From Epichloe hybrida (lineage: Eukaryota; Ascomycota; Sordariomycetes; Hypocreales; Clavicipitaceae), in contig JAFEKR010000007.1 of assembly GCA_019022495.1 (NCBI GenBank), forward strand, positions 1,674,001 to 1,738,000: a stretch of DNA of 64,000 nt. Direction: 5' to 3'. The notes beneath the pieces were generated by a model. That model ran no database searches and had not been told where the DNA came from. It worked only from the letters and a program-made list of their open reading frames with translations. A program made the position numbers and the translations under genes. Positions 25,806 to 38,679 of this stretch are shown here, piece by piece. Within the stretch, counting starts at the first letter, position 1, and each line of letters begins with the position of its first letter.

Positions 25806-27746
25806 TAGAGTATTATTTATAGTGTAGTTAGTGTAGTTTTTAGGAAAAACTTGTATTTATAGTGTAGTTTTTTTTTTCTTATAGTTAATATATTATAGTT
25901 TTTTTTTTATAGTTAGTGTATTATAGTTTTTTTTTTTATAGTGTAGTATAGTGTAGTTTTTTTTTACTTATAGTGTAGTGTAGTTAGTGTAGTTACTAAC
26001 TACACTAACTATAAAAACTATAAATATAGTGTTAGTAAAAAAAAAGGGGGCCTTTTTATTATATAATGTTATTATAAGGATTAAAAGAAAGCTAGTTATA
26101 TGGAAGCTTTTATTATTACCTATTTTACTTAATTAGTTATAGAATTTATAATATTTACTTTTTTTTAAGAATTTTACTATAACTAGGGTTATTTATAATA
26201 TTATACCTTTTTAATAATACTATTATACTTATTACTTTATTTTACTAATATAACTTTAAGAAAAACCTTCTAATTATTTTATTTACTATTATTATTAATT
26301 ATTTTATATTTTTATTATTAATTTAATTAAAAAATACCCTAAACTAATATAATTAAATTAAATTAGAAATCTAAATAAATATATAAAAGTTAATAGAATA
26401 TATATTTAGTACTTTAATATTATTATTAATATAATAAGAACTTAAAAAAAGCTTAAACTATTTATTTACTATTTAGACTAATTAAATATTACTTTAAGCT
26501 TTATAATTCTAAAGCTTTAAGAAGTTATATATAGTAACTTTATATATCTTATTATAATAATATATAAAGAAAGAATATAATAGACTAATATTTATAATTT
26601 ATTAATAGATAACTAATAGTATTATTTTAATTACCCTATATAGCTTAAATAAGCTATAAAAAATAAGTTTAACTTATTTTTAAAAATAATACTAGGACTT
26701 AGTTTTATATAATATACTATACTTATTATAAAAGCTTTAATAACTTTTATAACCTTAATTACTATTATTACTATAATTACTATTATTTTACTTTTATTAT
26801 TATTTTAAAAAAACATAAAAGAGAAAACATTTTTATAATATTAATATTTTTAAAAACCTTAAAATACTAAGTTATTAAAAACTATAGCTTTTACTATAGT
26901 AATTTACTTATAATTACTAGTATTTATATTTAAGTTATTTATTTATTATTTATTTATTATTAAACTTTAACACTAATAATATTATAAGTAATCTTAGTAA
27001 TCTTAGTAATCTTAGTAATACTAGTAATATTAGTAATATTAGTAATATTAGTATTATAAGCTATTATAAGCTATTATAAGCTATTATAAGCTATTATAAG
27101 CTATTATAAGCTATTATAAGCTATTATAAGCTATTATAAGCTATTATAAGCTATTATAAGCTATTATAGCTATTATAAGCTATAATAAGATATAATAAGC
27201 TACTTATATTAAGTTTACTAGTAGTTTTTTTATAGTTTTTTTAAAATAAGTAATAATAATAATTTATAGAAATATAAAATAATTTATAGAAATAGTAAAT
27301 AATATAATAAGAAGGTTTTTCTTTAAGTTATATTAGGGAAATAAAGTATTAAGTTAAATAGTATTATTAAAAAAGTATAATATTATATATAACCTTACTT
27401 AGTTATAATAAAATTATAAAAATAATATAATATTATAAATTCTATAACTAATTTAATAAAATAGGTAATAATAAAAGCTTTTATATAACTAGCTTTCTTT
27501 TAACCTTATAAATACTAATAACTAATAAAAAGTCTAATACTATATTTATAGTGTTTATAGTTAGTGTAGTTTAGGAAAAAAAATCTATAGTATAATATAT
27601 TATAGTTTTTTTTTTATAGTTAGTGTAATATAGTTTTTTTCTTCCTTATAGTTAGTGTAGTTTATAGTGTAGTGTAGTTTATAATATAGTTACTACACTA
27701 CACTATAAATACTACACTATACTACATGTTTTAGTGTAATACTCTA
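25806..27746. mobile_element. Non-autonomous hAT element with long inverted ends and perfect 8-bp target duplication
   Basis: This 1941-bp element starts TAGAGTATTA and ends TAATACTCTA. CTTATATC flanks it on both sides (25798-25805 and 27747-27754), the 8-bp duplication typical of hAT transposons. Gypsy-A1 carries the uninterrupted target at the same place (CTTATGTC, about 15917-15924). The left 475 bp are the inverse of 11695-12176. The right 970 bp match 8203-9032. The middle (26290-26760) is AT-rich with no recognisable transposase exon, so it depended on a transposase supplied in trans, plausibly from an element like 3320-9032. Confidence 0.93.
27053..27187 (+). repeat. Decamer array (CTATTATAAG), about 13 units
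   Basis: Eleven perfect units are followed by a shortened one and two variants. The homologous site in the larger hAT element (8466-8500) has only three to four units. It is preceded by a short 9-bp array of TTAGTAATA/C. Confidence 0.92.
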
Positions 27747-27754
27747 CTTATATC

Positions 27755-29740
27755 TAGATATATAAGTGAATAAAAAGAAATAATAATAATAATACTACTA
27801 ATTAAAAATAACCCCTTATTATAGTTAGTAATGTTTAAATAGTAGCTTATATATAGCTTTACTATAGTAAAATAAATATTATTACCTATTATATAGCTAG
27901 AAAAAAAAACATAGATAACTTATGTTAATTTTTATAATTAGTTAAATAAATAAGGTACCTAATGCTAGGGTTCTAAATAGTCTAACTAGAGGGCTTATAT
28001 TATAGTTACTATAAGCTTATAGCTATTAGGTATATGTGCGTTTAGTAGTGCTAATAGTTATTATTATAATTTATAAATTACCTATACATAGTGCGTTAGA
28101 TTACTTAAGGGGTCTAGGGTTAATATAAAAGAGACTAATTTTTCCCCCTTTTTACACTTTTCCTTTCTTTTATAATATCCCTTAACCTTATAAGTTACCC
28201 TTACTAGCTAAGTAATAGCTCTCTTACTACTATTACTTAGTAATTACTAACCTCTTTTAGTCCCTAATTATTATTATTATCTATCCTTATTTATCTTAGT
28301 TTCTTACCCTTATCTAGCTTATAAGTTTATACTCTTATTAGTATAACTTCCTTATCTAGTCTATTATAGCTAACTTATAGCTAGTTTACTATATCTAAGT
28401 CTTATACTTAAACTTTACCTTTATTAATACCTTAAGAAAATCTATTAACTAAGAAATCTCCTATAAAGTCTTTTATAAAGTTTTCTCTAAAGTAAACTTC
28501 TTCTAAAATCTTATTATAAGTTTATTATATTCTTATAGTGTCTTTATTACTAACTTACTACTAGTAAAATAACTTTAAAGAAAATTCTATATATACACTA
28601 TTATTAGTAAGTAATAATATAAAATATTCTCCTAAAAAATAGTACTTATAAGATTCTAGGATACCTTATTAATAAAAAAACCTTCCTAGCTAAATATAAT
28701 AAATCTTTAAGTATAACTTCTTTACTTACTTATTACTTCTTTATAGCTAATATTTAATAGGCTATTTAATAAAATATACTTATTACTTCTAAAATAATAA
28801 AAACTATATTATAGTATATCTCTTTTAACTAGAATTTACTTACTTATTACTAATATACTACTAGACTTTAGCTTAAATTATATAGCTTTATAATAAGCTA
28901 TTTAAACTTATTAAAGCTACTTCTAAAGGTAGCTATTACTATTAAAATAAAATAAGTATAATCCTATTTCCTAGACACTAGATTACTACTAACTTACTAC
29001 TAGCTTATTATAAAAGTAAAGAAAAAGCTATAGAATACTATCCTAGTTTATAAAAATTCTAATAAGTATAGTTATATTTACTATACTTAAATATTTACTA
29101 ATACTACTTATAAGGTAAAATATAATAAATATACTATAATAGTACTACTAAGTAATACTATAAATCTAGAGACTTAGATTAATATTTTAAACTCTCTTTA
29201 CTTTATAGCCTAGAATATTCTAAAAGTAAGCTTTCTTAATATATATAGCTAATACTTAACTAACTTACTAGTAGTTTATACTAAATACTATTAATTTACC
29301 TAAATATATTAGTCCTATTAAGCTCCCTAGTGTACTTTAAGTCTATATATATAAAGAGAGGGATTCTAATAATAAAGATACTTCTAAGGCCTTTTCCTCT
29401 ATAGCTCTTATAGCTATTACTAATAATAAAGAACTAGTAGTCTTAGGGGCTAACTCTATTATAAAGGGATAAGTACTTAGTAGCTATATAATAAATTATT
29501 TAAGTTATCTAAGTAAATTAACTTTATTTTCTAATATCTTTAGTATATTAAGTTATAAAATATAACTACCTTATATTAACTTTACTACTTAGCTATTACT
29601 TATAGTTATTAATAATTTCTCTAGTAATAAAATCCCTTTTTAATACCTAAGAATTCTCTAAAGTATTATAGCCTTTTTATTTAACTAAATATTTATAATG
29701 CCTTCTATTATAGTAATATAAAATAATTCTCTTAACTTTA
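27755..29740 (-). other. Gypsy-A2 region between integrase and 3' LTR
   Basis: It corresponds to 15917-17890 in Gypsy-A1 and is more heavily RIPed. No domain was recognised. Confidence 0.55.
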
Positions 29741-29749
29741 AACTCTTAT

Positions 29750-32700
29750 TTATTATCTTTAATAGTATCTTATAGTAAGGGCGTATTTTCTATATTAATT
29801 AGGTTCCCTTTAAAAGGTTTAAGACTAGTAATATTAAATATATTATATAATTAAGTCCTAGGTAGTAATTTTAATTAATATACTAATCTATAACTCCTAA
29901 TTACCTTTTTAATTTTATAGGGGCCTAGATACTTTATAGCTAGCTTCTTACTAAGGTATCTTAGGTTAATATTTTTTATTAATAATAAAATATAGTTACT
30001 AACTTTAAACCTTATTAGAATTTTCTTCTAGTTATAATATTTTTTATACTAAGTCTATAAGTTACTTAAAAGCTACTTAATTATAATATGCTTCTCTTTT
30101 AGTGCTAAAATCCTACTTTTAGCTTAATTATTTACTAAAGGGATATTTACTACTACTTACTATAGACCTCTAGGATTATAACCTTATAACGCCTTCGCTA
30201 GTGTGTAGCTATGCGTTAAGTAATTGCTTATATTATATGTAAATTACGCTATTAATAGGTTATTTGCCTAATTAGTCTATTTAGCATAAGCAAAAGCCCT
30301 TAAATAATATTCTAAGACTTAGTTTAAACGTTTTATCTAACTATTTATCTAGGGGTAAAAAGCGGTATTAAGTAGCTACTTTATTATAAGAAAATAATAA
30401 AAATTTATTTAGAAACCACTAGTAAATATAAAACCTTAGTCTATTATAATACTTTCTAGGGCTTTATAGTCTCTAAAAACATATTCTAAGAACATAGTTA
30501 CTAGCCTATTACTAGTTAGTTACATTAAATAGGGATATAAATACTATATTTCGTGAAATAGTTAATAATAACTAAAATTACATTATAGGTCTAATTTAAA
30601 TCTTTTACTAGTAAAAGTCTAGTAATAAAATCCATTAATAATTCTTAAAAGAGGCAATTAGGCACTAGTAATATAGCTAGCTTACTATATGGTTTATAAT
30701 GCCTTAGTTTTAAAGTCTAATAATTTATATAAGTGCTAATATATACCTTTATATCTTTCTTTATTATTAGCTAATAATATTAGTTTATAATCTAATAAAG
30801 AGTTTTACTTACTCCTTAGTGCCTAGTAGTAAGGTTATTATAAGTTAGTAATAAAATTTCTTTCCTTATACCTAAAGGAATAAAAATATAATTCTTAAAT
30901 ATTAATAGCTTAGAGAGTCTAATTAACTATATCTAGGATATAGCTAGATTACTGCTTTTAAGTAACTTTAATTAAGCTATAGCAAAGTTATTACCTTACT
31001 ATGCTTTATATAATAAGACTTAAATTAAGGGTTCTAATTCTAAGCTCTTTTCTAGAAAGTTAGAGTTAAACTTAGAAGAGGTTCTCTAAATAAATTAAAT
31101 CCTAGCTATAATATCTCTATAAGTAATTAGTTTAATAGATACTTCTAGTCTTATAAGGATATAGATAAGTAATGTTTTTAAGGGGTGCCCTCGCTACTTA
31201 CTAGTAATAACCTATGCTAGTCTATCCCTATTAGAAATAGCTAGTCTAATAGGAAAATTAAAATAATTAAGCAATAAATAATACATACGCTAGGTACTAA
31301 TAGTATTACTATAGCTAGCTTATTACTTATTAATAGAAGTATAAAAAGTATTAAATAACCTTACTAATATAACTCTTCTAAGGTTATCTAAATTATTAGG
31401 TTCTTTAGGAATACAGTTAAGTTACAATGTTTTAAAACCCTAGATATTAGTAGTATTATTATAGCGTTATTATAACTAACTATTAGTTATATTAAGTGAC
31501 GTTTTTATAGAGCCTATAGTATTAATAATATTACTATAGTGTTTCTATCTTTTAGTATCTATAAATTTAGATAAAAAGGTAAGAAGTTATATAGTTATTA
31601 CTTTCTCTTTCCTTACTTTACTTATAAAATCTAGTTTTCTTAAAAGTAAGTTAGTAGGATTTAATTTCCTTATATAATATATAATCTTAAAATCAAAAGG
31701 ATAAAGCTTATTAAGCGTAATTACTTACTTACTAGTAAGCTTAGGCTTTATAGTAAGGTACTTATAGTTTAAATAATCTATAATAACTTTAATTATATAA
31801 GCTAAATAAGCAAGATAGTGTCTTTATATATAAAAAGCCTCTTAGATAGCTAATAATTTACTATTAGGTATTAAATATTATAATTTAGTATTAGTTATCT
31901 TTCTTAACATAAACGTAACTAGGTACTAGTAACCTAGCACTAATATTATAAGTATAGCTCTAATTATATGTCTAGATATATCTGTCTCCACTCTAAGATA
32001 TATAAGTAAGTTAAAATACACTAAAATTAGCGCTTCCTAAAATCTTTATTAAAGCTCTCTAAACGCTACTAGCTTATAGGGTTTTAGTTTAAATATTACT
32101 AGTTAATTCCCTCTAAGGCAATCTATTAATAAAATAATAACTTTACTATACTATTTAATAAAATAGCGGTAAAATCTAGTAAAACCAAGAAATAACTAAA
32201 TATTAAAAACACTACGTAATATTAGCTAGGTTATAATTACTTTAACTCTTACTAGGTCTATTATAATACCTTTCTCTAATATCTTAAAGCCTAAAAATTT
32301 AACTTCCTTAACTAAAAATTAACACTTCTTAAGGTTAATAAAAAGACTTACCTCTCTAAACCTATATAAAACTTATTTAATATGCTCTATATAATCTTTA
32401 ACCTTACTACTATATATTAGTGTATTATCTAGATAGATAATATAAGTCTTATTAATAAGTCCTTTAAGAGCATTATTAATATACTCCTAAAAAGTCACTA
32501 GTATATTAACTAGTTTAAATAGCATTACTAGATATTTAAAGTGGCTATATTAACAATAAAACGCTGTTTTTTACTTATTACCTAAGCGAATACGTAGCTA
32601 GTAGTATGTATCTTTTAAATCTAAGACTGTGAAAATAACTATACTTGCTAATTAATTAAGAATTTTAGTAATAAGGGGTAAAGGGGCCTTATTCTTAATT

Positions 32701-34610
32701 ATAATCTTATTTAGGCCCCTATAATTTATATAAAGCCTTAATTTCCTTTCTTTCTTTAGAATAAATAAAATTAAGGCTTTAGCTAGGCTAACTAATCTTC
32801 TAATTTACCCTTTAAGCTATATACTTATAAGGTACTCTCTAAGAACCTCTAGCTCCCTTTTAGCTAAATTATATATAAGCCCCTAAGGTAGTGTTTTCCC
32901 CTTTTCTAATTTAATCACATAAGTATAACCTCCTAGTTTAGGAAGCTTACTTACTAACTCTTTAGAAAAAAACATCTATAAACTCCCTATATTTTTCTAG
33001 GATTATTAGTATAAGGCACTTAGTGCTCTTATTCTAATTTAATATAGTTTCTTTACTGCTTATATTTTCTAAAATTAGTATAACTATAATACCTTTACTT
33101 TTTTACTATAAATAAGCATACTTAAGGATTTATATAGCTACTTTACTATTTATTTATATATCTATTACTACTAGGTCCTCTAATTAGCCTTCTCCTTTTC
33201 CTTTTTGATTTTTATTTTCTAGAATACTTAGCCTAATCTTTATTACTCCTAATAATAAAGTAATTACTACTATTTTTTTCTCTTTATATACTTACTACTT
33301 ATTATAAGTAAAGAAAAGACATTCTATTATTACTAGATATCTCTAGTATTTATGCTCCTAATATATAATTATAGGTAAATACTCTTTAATCTAGTCTATA
33401 CCTAGAATTATCCCTTTACTTATATTAGTAATAAAGTAATTAACTTAGCAAACCTTTATAAATCCTATACTATCTTTTATCTTAACTAATTTTTTTAGAA
33501 TTCCTTAATATAAAATCACTTTTTTGCTTGCACTCTCTAATATTCTATCTAATTAGATTATATTCTCCTAATCCTTTTTTAATAATAATTTTAAATAAAT
33601 TATTAAAGACTATATACCTATATTAAATAGCACTTATATAGCTAACCACTAGTTATCTTATTATAGAGATACTTATATTCTTATTTTATTATTTATAGGG
33701 TATTCTATAGTAAGATTATATTCCTAGGTCTATGCTAATTAAACTAGTATTATATTAGGAGATATAGCTTTATTACTACTTTCCCTATGCTTCTTAGTTA
33801 TATATTTAGTACTTTTATAATAAAATAATCTAGTGCCTAATAAGTTAGTATAGCATACCTAGGCTTTTTATATTTATAGCATACTAGGGATAATCTTTTC
33901 CCTTAGTTTTTACTTTATTACTATGCCTTATTTATAGGTAATATAAAATAAGAGTATTACCTCTTTCTTTTAAAGTCCTAATCTTTTTTATTATTTTAGC
34001 CTAAACCTATTATAACCTTTGCTTTCTTACCCTAGCCTTATAGTTAGCTCTAGGTTATTAGGATCTCTTAACTAATTATTTACTTCCTTATAGTATTATT
34101 TAAGCTATTTAGAAAGATTATAATTCTTAGATATATAGGGATTTCTTTAGGTAACTTAGCTTTTACCTTATCCTAGGCTTATATAAAGGATTAAAATAAT
34201 TAGTTATTCTTTTACCTAAGATTTAGTAGTAACCTTATTACTTCTAAGTATCTTATACCTATATCTATTATTCTAGTTTTTAACTATTTTAGGAAATTTA
34301 CCTAGGTAATTAATAAATAATTTATATACTTATCTATAGCTATATAACGCATTTACTATTACTTTACATCACTAGCTAGGTAGCTACCTATATACATTAC
34401 CTTAGTTATATTATCCTTAAAGGTATAGTAATCTAATTTAAATAGTATATCTAAGTTTACTAAGAAATTCTATAGGCTTTTATACATTTCCCCTTTATAT
34501 ATAGGCATTTTTATTTACATTTTAATAAGACTACCTTATTATATAATTACTACTATATTACTATAAACTATAGGTAAAATTATAGCTAATGTTTAAGGGG
34601 TAATTATAAG
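29750..34610 (-). pseudogene. Gypsy-A2 gag-pol
   Basis: It is collinear with the Gypsy-A1 polyprotein: gag with a decayed CCHC knuckle near 33885-33840, protease, RT, RNase H and integrase. The catalytic motif at 32435-32424 is again YLDN. Homologous integrase blocks fall near 30440 and 30340. Compared with A1 it has extra CA-to-TA changes, so it has passed through as much or more RIP. It is non-functional. Confidence 0.88.
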
Positions 34611-34997
34611 TCTAGATTAAGGGGTAATTATAGGTCTAGTTTAAGGTCTAGCTAATCCTAGATTTACCTTAAGCTCTCTAATTTACGCCTTTATTTATAA
34701 GACCTCTTATCTCCTTTAAAGGTAATATAGCTTAGATTATATAACCTTATAGCATTATTATAATGCCCTTTTTTCTTTAGTTATATTATTTATACCTTTA
34801 CTTAAATTAGGATTAAGTAGTGTTTATTACACCCTATTATCTATAGTTTTAGATTATAGGAGTCCTTTATTTTCCTAATTATTTATAGCTTTATTATTAT
34901 AAGGTACTAGTGTGTTTCTTATAAATCTTTAGAGTATTAGCTATATAATAATCTAGCTAATAGTTTATATCCTTAAAAAGGTTAAGAGAGATTAATT

Positions 34998-35267
34998 TAT
35001 TATAGCTTATACTAAAAGGTTAAGAATAAAGTAATAGCTAAGACTATTATAGTTACTACTAGATAAATACTAGCTAGGGGTAAGTGTGTAAAGGTTTTAA
35101 TCTCTAACCTAGCACTAATAATGTGCGTAGTCTTTAATAAATACCCTGCTTTACAAGCATATAGCTATCTTGTAGCTAGCTAGCCTCTTTATTATTCACA
35201 CGGCCTAAAGGTTCTTCGAAGACCCGCTTCGATAAACATCCTATCTTTGACCTCTGCGCTCCTAACA
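34998..35267 (-). repeat. Gypsy-A2 5' LTR (right)
   Basis: The last 90 bp (about 35178-35267) are spared from RIP (CACGGCCTAAAGG, GACCCGCTTCG), as in A1 and A3. The inner half is mutated. Confidence 0.95.
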
Positions 35268-38200
35268 CTTACCTAGTTTTAACTTACACACTATAATAGG
35301 TATAATGCTATATATATTAATAAGAAATATAATATAAGGTTATAGTTAGCCTAAGGAGGGCCTAACTAGTTACTAGTAGAAATTCATAGGATTAATATCT
35401 ATTCCCTTTATTTAAAAGGTTATAGTAATAACTAGAACACCCCTATATAAGATATTAATATAAAGATACTATATAACTAAAGTGTATTTATAGGAGATTT
35501 TAACTAAAAGTATCCCCTCTAGGATAGACTAGATAAAATAACTAATAGAGTAAATAAGCTACTAGAACTTATAAGCTAGTAAAGGCTTAGACTAGTAATG
35601 CCCTAAGGGGAACTAACTAGATAATATAAGGATAATAAGAATAGTACTATAGACCTAGCGTAGGTAACCCTAGATATCTAAGTTCACTATAAAGGAGTAA
35701 AAAACCTTACTAAATCTAACTATATCCTATAGCTAATTAGTATCTTTACTAGCCTATAAGATAATATCCTACAGGCCCCTAGATATATATAGAATATAAT
35801 AGATAAACTATATATAAAGGCAGAGGTAGTAGTACGCTTTTAACCTAAAAATGCCTTAGATTTATATAATAAAGAAAGGATAGACATATACGCTACTTAG
35901 CTTATTATAAACCTTTAATAAATAGTAAATAAGGTAGCCTTATAAAAGCCCTAGGGGCTCCCTAGCTTAGAGGTATAGTAGTTAAGGACTACTAATGAGG
36001 TAGTTACTAAAGCTAGATAAGTAAAGAGATAATAGAGATAATAGAGAATAGAAGTAAACTAGTAAGCTTATACTAAGGTAAATAAGGACTAAGAATAAGT
36101 TATTAGAACTAAGAGAAGAAATATATAAAAAGATACCCTATAAAAGGCTAATATATAGAGAAAGGATAGGGGAGTGTAAAGACTAGAGAGATAGGCCTAG
36201 CTTTAAAGCTAGGCCCCCCTAGAACTACCTGGACTACTAGAACTAAAAATAACTAAAAATAACCTAAATCTAGCTACTATATATAAGGATAAAGTAAGTG
36301 TACTTATATAAAGATTTTTCCCTAAGCTTATAGTAAACCTTTTCTATATTCTAGACCTTACCTTCCTAGAGCTAAATAACACACTATTCCTAGATAATAA
36401 CTAGTTTAAATTAGAAGAGATATTAGATATTATATTAGATATAGCTAGCTAGAAAGCACTAGGTAATAATAAGCTCCTAGCAGGCCTTATTAAGGCCTAT
36501 AATAAGCTAGTAAAAAAAGCTATAGTCTAGCTCCTAAACACTATCCTTATAGTAAGGTATTTCCTAGCCTAATTTTAGACTACTAAAGTAATAGTAATTA
36601 GAAAACTAGGTAAAATAAGAAAAGAGATAAAAAGGGCTAATATATAGAGGCCTATTTCCTTACTAAATTTTATAGGAAATATCATAGAAGTAGTAATTAT
36701 AAAGTAACTTATAGCCTTTACTAAGGTAAAAGGACTTTTACTAAAACTATAAATAAGGAATAAGATAAATAGGTTAATAAAGACTATAATTAGAGTCTTA
36801 GTAAAGTGTATAAAAGAGGCCTAGAGTAAGAGCAAAATTACCTTACCTACCTAGATAAATATCTTATTTACTTTTAATAGAGTTAGCTACCTATACCTAA
36901 TTTACTTACTAATCCTAATAGGAATCCCTTACTAGCTAATAATAGTAATATAAAGCTTCCTAGTAAATAGAATAAGCTAGCTTAGCTTTAATAAAGGACT
37001 CTCTAGACCCTTTAAGATTAAGGCTAGTACTTTATAAGGATCTCCCTTATTACTAATTCTCTTTTTCCTTTACTTTATAGAACTTTATATATACCTTTAA
37101 GCTATCCTAGGCATAGTAGTAATTAGATTTACTAATAATATAAATATTATAGTATTTAGTAAAAATATAGTATAAACTAGAGAAAACTTAAGGCTACTTA
37201 GAAGATCTATAAGAAATAGGTAAAGGAAGTAAAAGTAAAGTTTAACCTAGTAAAAACTAAACTTATACACTTTAGTAAGGCCTATAAGCCTCTATAAGCT
37301 AGGGTTTAGCTTAGTATAAAGGAGATAGTGCTAATAGAGATATACTAATTCCTTAGGGTATAGGTAAATAGAAAACTTAACTAAAGTATATATAAGAATA
37401 TCCTTAAGGGAAAGCTAGCCTAGTAGTAGCTTACACTCTTTATACTAGTAGCATTAGCATAAGGCATTAGCTTTAGAGATACCTAGCTTATATATATATA
37501 AGTAGTCTAGCTTATTCTTACCTATAGGGTAAGTGCTTACTATACCCTAATAAAGAAAGGAGAAAAACTATAAGGAATAGTTAGAAGTTTTATAGTAAAC
37601 TAATTAACCTATCTCTAGACTATAGCTAAAGTATTTAAGGCTATACTAGTTACTTAGCTAGAAGTTAAAACCTATATCCCCCCCTTAAACCTTTACTTAA
37701 ATAAGATAAGGTAAAAGTTTAAGAAAAGAATTATACTTAGTAAAATAATAAATAAGATATAAGCTATAGCTAACTTAGTGTAAATAGTACTATAATATAA
37801 AAGAAAACCCTTACTTACTAATAATAAACAAGATATATAACTATATAAGAAGTAAAAGAAAAGATAAAAAGACTAGTATTTTAATAGGTAATAGAGATAA
37901 TATAGGCATAGGAGAGAGCTAATAAAGAACTACTTACTTACTTATAACCTAAAGGAAATCTAGAAATTTCACACTAGACTTAATAAGTATATTTTCTCTA
38001 TAATAGTATAATTATATATAGGAAAGATTAGCCTTAATAAGTTTCTCTTCTAAAGGCACGTGCCTAGGGTAGCTTTACCCCTATATAGCTATAGTTATAT
38101 AGTTAAAGACTAGTACTATATAATTATTAACTACGCTAACTATAACTATAGACACCCTAGAATAAGATAGCCTAGAGATATATAGGAGGCAAGGCTAGCC

Positions 38201-38458
38201 CTAGATAATCCCCTAAAGGTAAGATATATTATAAAGTAATTCCTTAGTATAAGAAGACTTTAATACTATATATTAGCATAAGACCTAGCCTTTAGCTAAT
38301 ATAAACTAAGGGAAGACCTAGGCTACCCTAGAGGTAACTAAACTAACTAATAAATAAACACTATAGATAACTAAAGGGAGGCACTAGGTAGGATAGTATA
38401 GCTATAGAGGTAAGCTAAATATAAGGTAAAATTACACTAAGATAAGAAGACTATAGGT
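35268..38458 (+). pseudogene. Tad-like LINE ORF2 relic (endonuclease-RT-C-terminal zinc motif)
   Basis: This non-LTR retrotransposon relic begins inside the apurinic endonuclease domain, where Gypsy-A2 interrupts it; about 130 bp of the domain start seen in the minus-strand copy (about 63560-63432) are missing. Endonuclease runs to about 36000. RT is recognised by RPISLLNFIGNIIE (36647-36690), the GSPLLLILFFLYFIEL block (about 37040-37085) and FTNNINI (37128-37148), where FADD is expected. The C-terminal region has KISLNKFLF-RHVPRVALPLYS (about 38025-38090), equivalent to the RNase H/zinc tail of fungal Tad-like elements. The downstream end is interrupted by the Gypsy-B insertion at 38459; the sequence resumes after 55235. 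Confidence 0.88.
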
Positions 38459-38676
38459 TGTAAGGGCTTAGGCTTTGCCTAAGCATTGTTTGTATAGCAG
38501 TTAGAGAGAGGAGTAGTAGAAGCAGTTAGGGTAAGGAAAGAAGGCTTATATAAGTAGCTAAGGGGGTATAAGGGGGTACTACTAGAGATAGCCTCTTACC
38601 CTTTCTCCTTTTTCCTTAAGTCTCTTAATACTATATTAATGCCTTATTATAGTTACTTAGGGGCTAGTCTATAATA
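38459..38676 (+). repeat. Gypsy-B LTR 1
   Basis: It is 218 bp, starting TGTAAGGGCTTAGGC and ending GTCTATAATA. The first 60 bp, with the hairpin GCTTAGGC/GCCTAAGC, are unmutated; the inner end is RIPed. Confidence 0.95.
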
Positions 38677-38679
38677 ATT

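Larger units (their letters stand above)
25425..35267 (-). mobile_element. Gypsy-A2, full-length copy carrying a hAT insertion
   Basis: The 270-bp LTRs lie at 25425-25694 and 34998-35267. The internal region is collinear with Gypsy-A1 once the hAT element at 25806-27746 is removed. Flanking pentamers differ: AGTAA on the left (25420-25424) and CTTAC on the right (35268-35272). The right flank is Tad-like LINE sequence, the left flank is not. The two halves therefore probably come from different insertions joined by recombination. Confidence 0.9.

Noticed and set aside
27747..27754. Imperfect duplication when the hAT ends are taken as AGAGTATT/AATACTCT
   Set aside because: Shifting the border by one base to TAGAGTATTA/TAATACTCTA gives a perfect 8-bp match, so the shifted border was adopted.
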